Shown one piece after another: positions 59,305 to 64,000 of a stretch of DNA of 64,000 nt. The DNA lies in assembly GCA_958496175.1 (NCBI GenBank), contig OY292275.1, positions 3,534,001 to 3,598,000 on the forward strand, given 5' to 3'. The stretch is from Sisyra terminalis. Taxonomy: Eukaryota > Arthropoda > Insecta > Neuroptera > Sisyridae. A program made the position numbers and the translations under genes. Every line of letters starts with the position of its first letter. The stretch's first letter is position 1. The notes under the pieces are model-generated. The model searched no databases and was not told the DNA's origin. It saw only the letters and a program-made list of their open reading frames with translations.

Positions 59305-60221
59305 ATTTTTTGTCGATAACTAATATAAATGCAATATTTGATTTTAATAAAGAAATATTTATTAATTTTTCGGCTAAAAATCGATAAGTTTTCACTTAAA
59401 AACTACAGTTTAACCAGCAACTAGTTGGACTATTATATACGATGCATTTTATGATTGCACTACATATAAATACAGTAATTTTATGCACTAGTTAATGCCA
59501 AAGTAACAATACTACACTCTTCTTGGTTAACCAAGAAATATCAATCAAAAATATCAAAAAAAATGTCAATTGATATTTCAACAGGTCTTTGGATTTTTAC
59601 ATTAGATATTTGAAAAAAGTACAAGTTATATTAAGGAGATATTACTATCAAACCATGAAAGTAGTAGAGAAACAAATGGAATATTTGGCTTTGATAAAGA
59701 AATATTTAGTAATTTTTCGGCTAAAAATCGACAAGTTTTAGTTGAAATCCTGCATCTAATTGGACTAAGATTAACAAAGCTTTCAAGATGCATTTTATGA
59801 TTGCACTACATATAATTACAAAAATTGTATGCACTAGTTAATGCCAAAGTATCCATACTACACTCTTCTAAGTTCATACTTCAACAGGTCCTTAGGATTT
59901 TCAAAACACTTTCGAAAATGTCAGCAAATTTAACATTTTTTACATTAGATATTGGAAAAAGTACTACTTATATTAAGGAAATATTACTATCAAACCATAA
60001 AAGTAGTAGAGGAACAACATTTGCAGGTATTTTGATGATTAAAAAACCATTTAGAAGTCGTTTAAAGCTACTAAAGACATTTTAAATGTAATGACTACAA
60101 ATTTCCTTTTTTGACAAATATGCCTTGTGGAAAATCTACTCCAATCAATTGAGAACTGACCAGTAATCGGAGTTTAAGGAGGTATTCTAGTCTAAAAATT
60201 CGAAAAATTCGAAAAAATCGA
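59305..60221 (+). repeat. 917-bp tandem duplication, unit 2
   Basis: This second unit starts at TTTTTTGTCGATAACTAAT and passes without a break into the full TTAA element, so unit 2 plus the element is probably the original and unit 1 the extra copy (inference). Confidence 0.9.
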
Positions 60222-60880
60222 AAAAAATTTTTTTTCATTATTCGATAGTTTAGATATTCAAAAATGTCTCCCGAAAAGGATTTTTTCAAATTCGAATTAT
60301 TTTCGTAGTTATAGCCGTTTTAGTGACGCGGCAAGCAGACCGGTTGAAAGTACGACAGGGTTGTCAAGATATCTCTAGTTCTAACCAGCCGATTCACTTG
60401 AAATTTGGCATGAATATTCCTTAAATATCTGTTTATCTTTGGAACTAGCAAAAAATAAAAATTTCTAATTCCTAATATTTTTTTAAAAAAATTTGATAAA
60501 GTCAAAAAATCAGTGAAAAAATCGACCTAGTTTTTGAGTAGCCGCCATTTTATGGAAAAAAAATTTTGTTTTTGTTTTTGGATCGCTAGTTCGGAAAATA
60601 GCTACATTCATGCAGATTAATAATTTATCCTTATTTTATTTTTGAGGTGACTAACAGAGGTTGAAATTATGACAACCAGGACACGGCCTTTTTTTCCCCC
60701 TCTACTTTTAGGATGCATAACTCCACGAATTTTTTTTTTTTTTTGAAATTTATTTTGTTTATTCTTCAAACATCAATAAATAAATGATAAAAAAATGGAT
60801 CGTAAAAATATCAAATGCTTTTTTTTTCAAAAACCATCAAAAAACGCTCGAAATTCGGGCCTCTCGACTAGAATACCCCC
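60178..60880. mobile_element. TTAA-flanked non-autonomous element
   Basis: The left end GGAGGTATTCTAGTC is preceded by TTAA (60174-60177). The right end GACTAGAATACCCCC is followed by TTAA (60881-60884). The TTAA duplication points to the piggyBac or Kolobok superfamilies. Subterminal regions have AATTCGAAAA-type runs on the left and CTCGAAATTCG on the right. The 703 bp have no transposase; the minus frames at 60095-60505 are unrecognised. Confidence 0.7.
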
Positions 60881-61117
60881 TTAAAGTGGTCAATTCCCAA
60901 TATTGTAATATATTCGAAAAAAAAATACATTTTTCATGGAAAAATTGCCATGAAAGTCATGATAAAGTAAAAGTACACGTAGGCTATGACTTAAATGTGT
61001 TATGTACATATGCGCCGTTTATTTTGAAAGTGAATTAAGCCCATTTCAAGAACAATCCCTATAGTATTATCATTTTTAACCATAGGAACATAAGATACTA
61101 AAGAGGAGGGAATAATT

Positions 61118-61269
61118 CAAGGTTTATAAAATACACAGGTGGCCTCATGCGCTACGTGACGTTTCCAGAAGAAATTCGTATATATCTTCAGATTGATTCA
61201 AATTTCAAAACTCTTCGTATGACGTAATTTTTTTTCTAATGGGGCAACCTGTGTATTTTATAAGTCTTG
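61118..61269. mobile_element. 9-bp-TSD MITE, copy 3
   Basis: A 152-bp copy with ends CAAGGTTTATAAAATACACA and TGTGTATTTTATAAGTCTTG. It is flanked by perfect GGAATAATT duplications (61109-61117 and 61270-61278). The perfect duplication makes this the youngest of the three copies. Confidence 0.92.
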
Positions 61270-61696
61270 GGAATAATTGGCGTTTTTGTTAACAACTAAA
61301 ATGAAATCAGTAATTTCTGAAAACTTAACAGTTAAATAATTAACATACTTTGTTTTAGTTACAAGAAAAATGGACTTACGTCACTTTCAAAATAAACGAG
61401 TCATATACTAGTGGTTCTTAATCTGGGTTTGTAGGTAATGATTTTAATAAGTTAATTACTAGGATTTTTTTTTGTTTTTTCAATTAATAAGGGTTCGAAG
61501 ATGCGCATATGAAACGGGAGGGGGGGGCATATCCCCAAGTAGATCCCCAAGAACCTTTGGCCTACCCTAAACAAAGGTATAAAAGTCAAAGAAAAAAAAA
61601 ATATATAATTTTTAATTGTTATTTACCTTCGATTTACAATAGTTAACGTCTTTAGCGACTCTAGAGTTAATAAAAAACCGTAAATCGAGAAATATA

Positions 61697-61790
61697 AAAA
61701 AAAAAAATTGTTTGATATAAGATTCGAACCCAACACCTAACAGTTTAGAAGCGGCCATCTAAACCACTTGGCTCTTAGCAAAATATATTT
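61697..61790 (-). tRNA. tRNA-like pol III relic (pseudogene or SINE head)
   Basis: The minus strand has an A-box-like GAGCCAAGTGGTTTAGATGG (61774-61755) and a near-perfect B box GGTTCGAATCT (61730-61720), followed by a T-run at 61707-61697 that would terminate pol III. I could not fold a proper anticodon arm or acceptor stem, so it is not called a functional tRNA. Confidence 0.4.
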
Positions 61791-61795
61791 ACGTA

Positions 61796-61809
61796 GTTTC
61801 CATGGAAAC
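61796..61809. promoter_or_regulatory. Perfect 14-bp palindrome matching the RFX X-box
   Basis: GTTTCCATGGAAAC fits the X-box consensus of RFX factors (RYYNYYATRRNRAC). Near-identical palindromes occur at 62152-62165 and 62222-62235 (ending AAAT) and in each R3 unit. Function is unknown. Confidence 0.4.
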
Positions 61810-62929
61810 ATGAAAATTTTGACAGTAAATAAATAATTAAAAAATTCATTTTCTAAAGAAAATAAAATTTCGGTTAAATTTTTCATTGATTTTAAAGCAA
61901 TAAATTTGAAATTTAAGTTAAAAAAAAAGAAGTAATTGATTGTTATTTACGTCTGCCAATATTCATTGAGCTTTAATATAAAGGACGTATACTATAATAT
62001 TTTAGCGTTAACTCGCTTCACAAAACAGTACCGTCAATCGTTTTGTCTCACTCCTTTCGCATAAATAATACCGTTAATAACTTCACGTGGCCCTATTATT
62101 GTAATTTGATCCAAGTAGGTACATAAGTCCAAGTAATGACTACTTAAAAATGTTTCCATGGAAATGGAAAAAACCTGCAAGAATTACAATTCAATTTGAC
62201 ATTTTTGAAGTTTAAATTTTCCGTTTCCATGGAAATGCAGTGTTTAGATAATATGATATTTTTTTATTGAGAGGAGGTAACCTAATTAATCTGGCTAAAC
62301 TATTGAAGTAGATTGATCAAGTAAGCGGTTTTGAGTTGAAAATAAGAATGCATTTCTTTATTCCTATGCATATGCATTTATTCCTATTGTGAAAATGGGA
62401 AGCTCCATGTTGGTGAAAGAGTTTCATAGTTAATTATATTTTATTATCTATTATAGAAGATAAATTGAACTTTTAATAAAAATTATAAATATAAATTAAA
62501 TTTTAAAATAATTAAATATTTTTATAATATATATTAATTTTTTTTACTTCTGGTAATAATCTAAAGAGGTGTATAGCACCTGTACTTGGACACCAGAAAA
62601 ATACAATTACAAATCGTTTTAATAAAATTAAATTAATTATTACTACTATATACTATATATAAACTATAAAGGTACTACTCAATCAATAGTTCTAATCCAC
62701 TTTCTAATGTTTTTTTCTTATCATCTTCGTAACACAATTAAGAGATTTCAAATTATTTGGGAAAAAATTGATATATTTTATTGCAACGCAATATGCATTC
62801 TTATTACTTATAGTTTAACTAATTTTTGGTAAAATGATTTGCATTGTTCAATTTTTCATTTGCCTTAAGCAGTGGAGTAATTCACTTTCAATTCAATAGT
62901 AAATTAGAGTTCTAACAATAAAAGATTGC
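61810..62929. other. AT-rich intergenic
   Basis: No gene recognised. It contains two further TTTCCATGGAAA palindromes with TTGACA nearby (62150-62240), then plain AT-rich DNA up to the LINE. Confidence 0.45.
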
Positions 62930-64000
62930 TTAATTTTTAATGGTACCAACAATTCAATACCCTATTTTTAATTTCCTTATTAATTTATTTTGTAGAATTA
63001 CCAAAGGATTCAAGGCATTATCATCAGCTCCACCCTTGGTAACAATTCCATAATTTACTATATGTTCCAACAGATCATGATTTAATGTTTTTATGATATA
63101 AAGATATAGCCAATTGCTTAATTTATGTAACTTAAAAATGAAGTATTAAACCTTTTTTACAAGTTTTATTGCAAGTTTTTTCTATTTCATATGACAGTCA
63201 AAAACTATACCCAAATATTCACAACTGTCTACCCTATTTAATTCTTTATTCATTATAAATTGGGGACAATCAGTAAAAATACTATCAGTGGAACTTCCAA
63301 AAGTAGTATAAGTAGACTTAACAATATTTAAAGTGAGTTGATTATCTTTTAACCAATAATTTAGCTTATTTAACCAATTAGTCAAATGTTCCTTAATTGC
63401 ATGCCAATTTTTACCACAACACAGCACCGCTATGTCATCAGTATACAAGACTCGTGCATTCTCAGGTATAATAGTAAAAATATCATAAATAAACAATATA
63501 AACAACAGAGGTCCTAATATGGTCCATTGGGGAACCCCTATTTTCAAAGTTCTATAATTACTTGTACAATTATTGACCTTAACACATTGTACTCTTATCA
63601 GATAAATAATTTTTAATTAATTGATAAGAAAGACCTCTAATTCCACGTGGCCATAGTTTATCTAAAAGAATTTTATGGTTTACAGTGTAAAAAGCTTTGG
63701 CGAGATCCAGGAAAACCAATACCGTTGATAAATTTTTATCGGTATTATTAAAAAATAAAGTTAGATGTAAAAGCGATCCTATCATCAACACTCCTATTCT
63801 TTATGAAACCAAATTGTATATTTGAGATTAGGTTATTACTAGCACAGAAATCATATAATTTGATATATATAATTTTTTCAAAAATCTTAGCAAAGTTGGA
63901 TATTAAAGAAATAGATCTATAGTCCGTGATCCATAGGTTTGTTCGCTTTTTTCAAAAAAGCAGACCAAATGGCTTTGCTAATATATTTACTTACTAAGAA
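62930..64000 (-). pseudogene. Non-LTR retrotransposon reverse transcriptase, cut by window edge
   Basis: Minus-strand pieces in order: YRSISLISNFAKIFEKIIY and ISNIQFGFIKNRSVDD (63990-63790), VFLDLAKAFYTVNHKILLDK and GIRGLSYQLIKNYLSDKS (63790-63580), GVPQWTILGPLLFILF (about 63530), the catalytic box as YTDDIAVLCCG (family YADD), WLNKLNYWLKDNQLTLN and CEYLGIVFD. Downstream, past a frame break near 63182, are HIVNYGIVTKGGA and ILQNKLIRKL. The domains are colinear with LINE RT, but Asp of FDTVNH is Tyr here (FYTVNH), Gly of VPQG is Trp, and frames are broken. It is therefore inactive. The 5' part continues beyond 64000. Confidence 0.88.

Noticed and set aside
58908..60085. Two identical 86-codon frames at 58908 and 59825
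   Set aside because: Identity follows from the 917-bp DNA duplication. There is no motif or independent coding evidence.
61697..61790. Functional tRNA gene
   Set aside because: Boxes are present but no anticodon arm or acceptor stem could be folded.

Overview
The window looks like a gene-poor, repeat-rich stretch of an insect nuclear genome. It is AT-rich, the introns are GT-AG and kilobase-sized, and the two genes I can name (TMEM62 and NDUFA1) are animal families. The transposon fauna is typical of insects: Jockey-like LINEs, mariner, pogo-like, hAT, foldbacks and Penelope-type remnants. A beetle is a guess; the sequence does not fix the order. All repeat boundaries and similarities were judged by eye.

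Genes. Three host loci are well supported. (1) A minus-strand gene of unknown function has a long exon at 28777-30529 and a terminal exon at 20899-21182. The join is phase-compatible across a 7.6 kb intron and gives a model of about 678 residues. (2) NDUFA1 (complex I MWFE subunit) is a single exon on the minus strand at 34477-34716. (3) TMEM62, a membrane-anchored metallophosphoesterase, is on the plus strand in twelve exons from 35197 to 41351, 662 residues, with every metal-binding motif intact. NDUFA1 and TMEM62 are head to head with 480 bp between their start codons. A decayed copy of an uncharacterised arthropod protein family lies at 17463-17890, downstream of a tandem array of exon-like modules.

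Mobile elements, left to right. Foldback families fill 1.1-2.9 kb and 4.3-4.7 kb, followed by a 1,058-bp direct duplication (5.9-8.0 kb). A Jockey fragment at 9.4-11.5 kb is split by a nested insertion. Next come hAT and RTE-like repeats (11.8-14.4 kb), a second foldback (14.5-15.3 kb), a 9-bp-TSD MITE and a hAT MITE (18.1-19.4 kb), a pogo-like element with a 168-bp-arm hairpin (21.8-23.4 kb), two Jockey reverse-transcriptase remnants around a deleted mariner (26.0-28.5 kb) and a 1-kb foldback (31.8-32.8 kb). TMEM62 intron 6 carries an RTE-like copy and a foldback. A multi-arm foldback lies at 43.4-44.8 kb. A LINE reverse transcriptase runs off the right edge.

Tandem repeats dominate 47-60 kb: a 450-560 bp family with a highly conserved 59-bp block of two palindromes, a degenerate ~77-bp array, a 169-bp satellite with exactly constant spacing, and a near-identical 917-bp duplication.

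Most interesting are three small elements (42392-42677, 48360-48675, 55507-55903). Each has inverted arms, a hammerhead-ribozyme-like core and a target duplication of 7-13 bp. They read as short non-autonomous Penelope-like or retrozyme-like elements.
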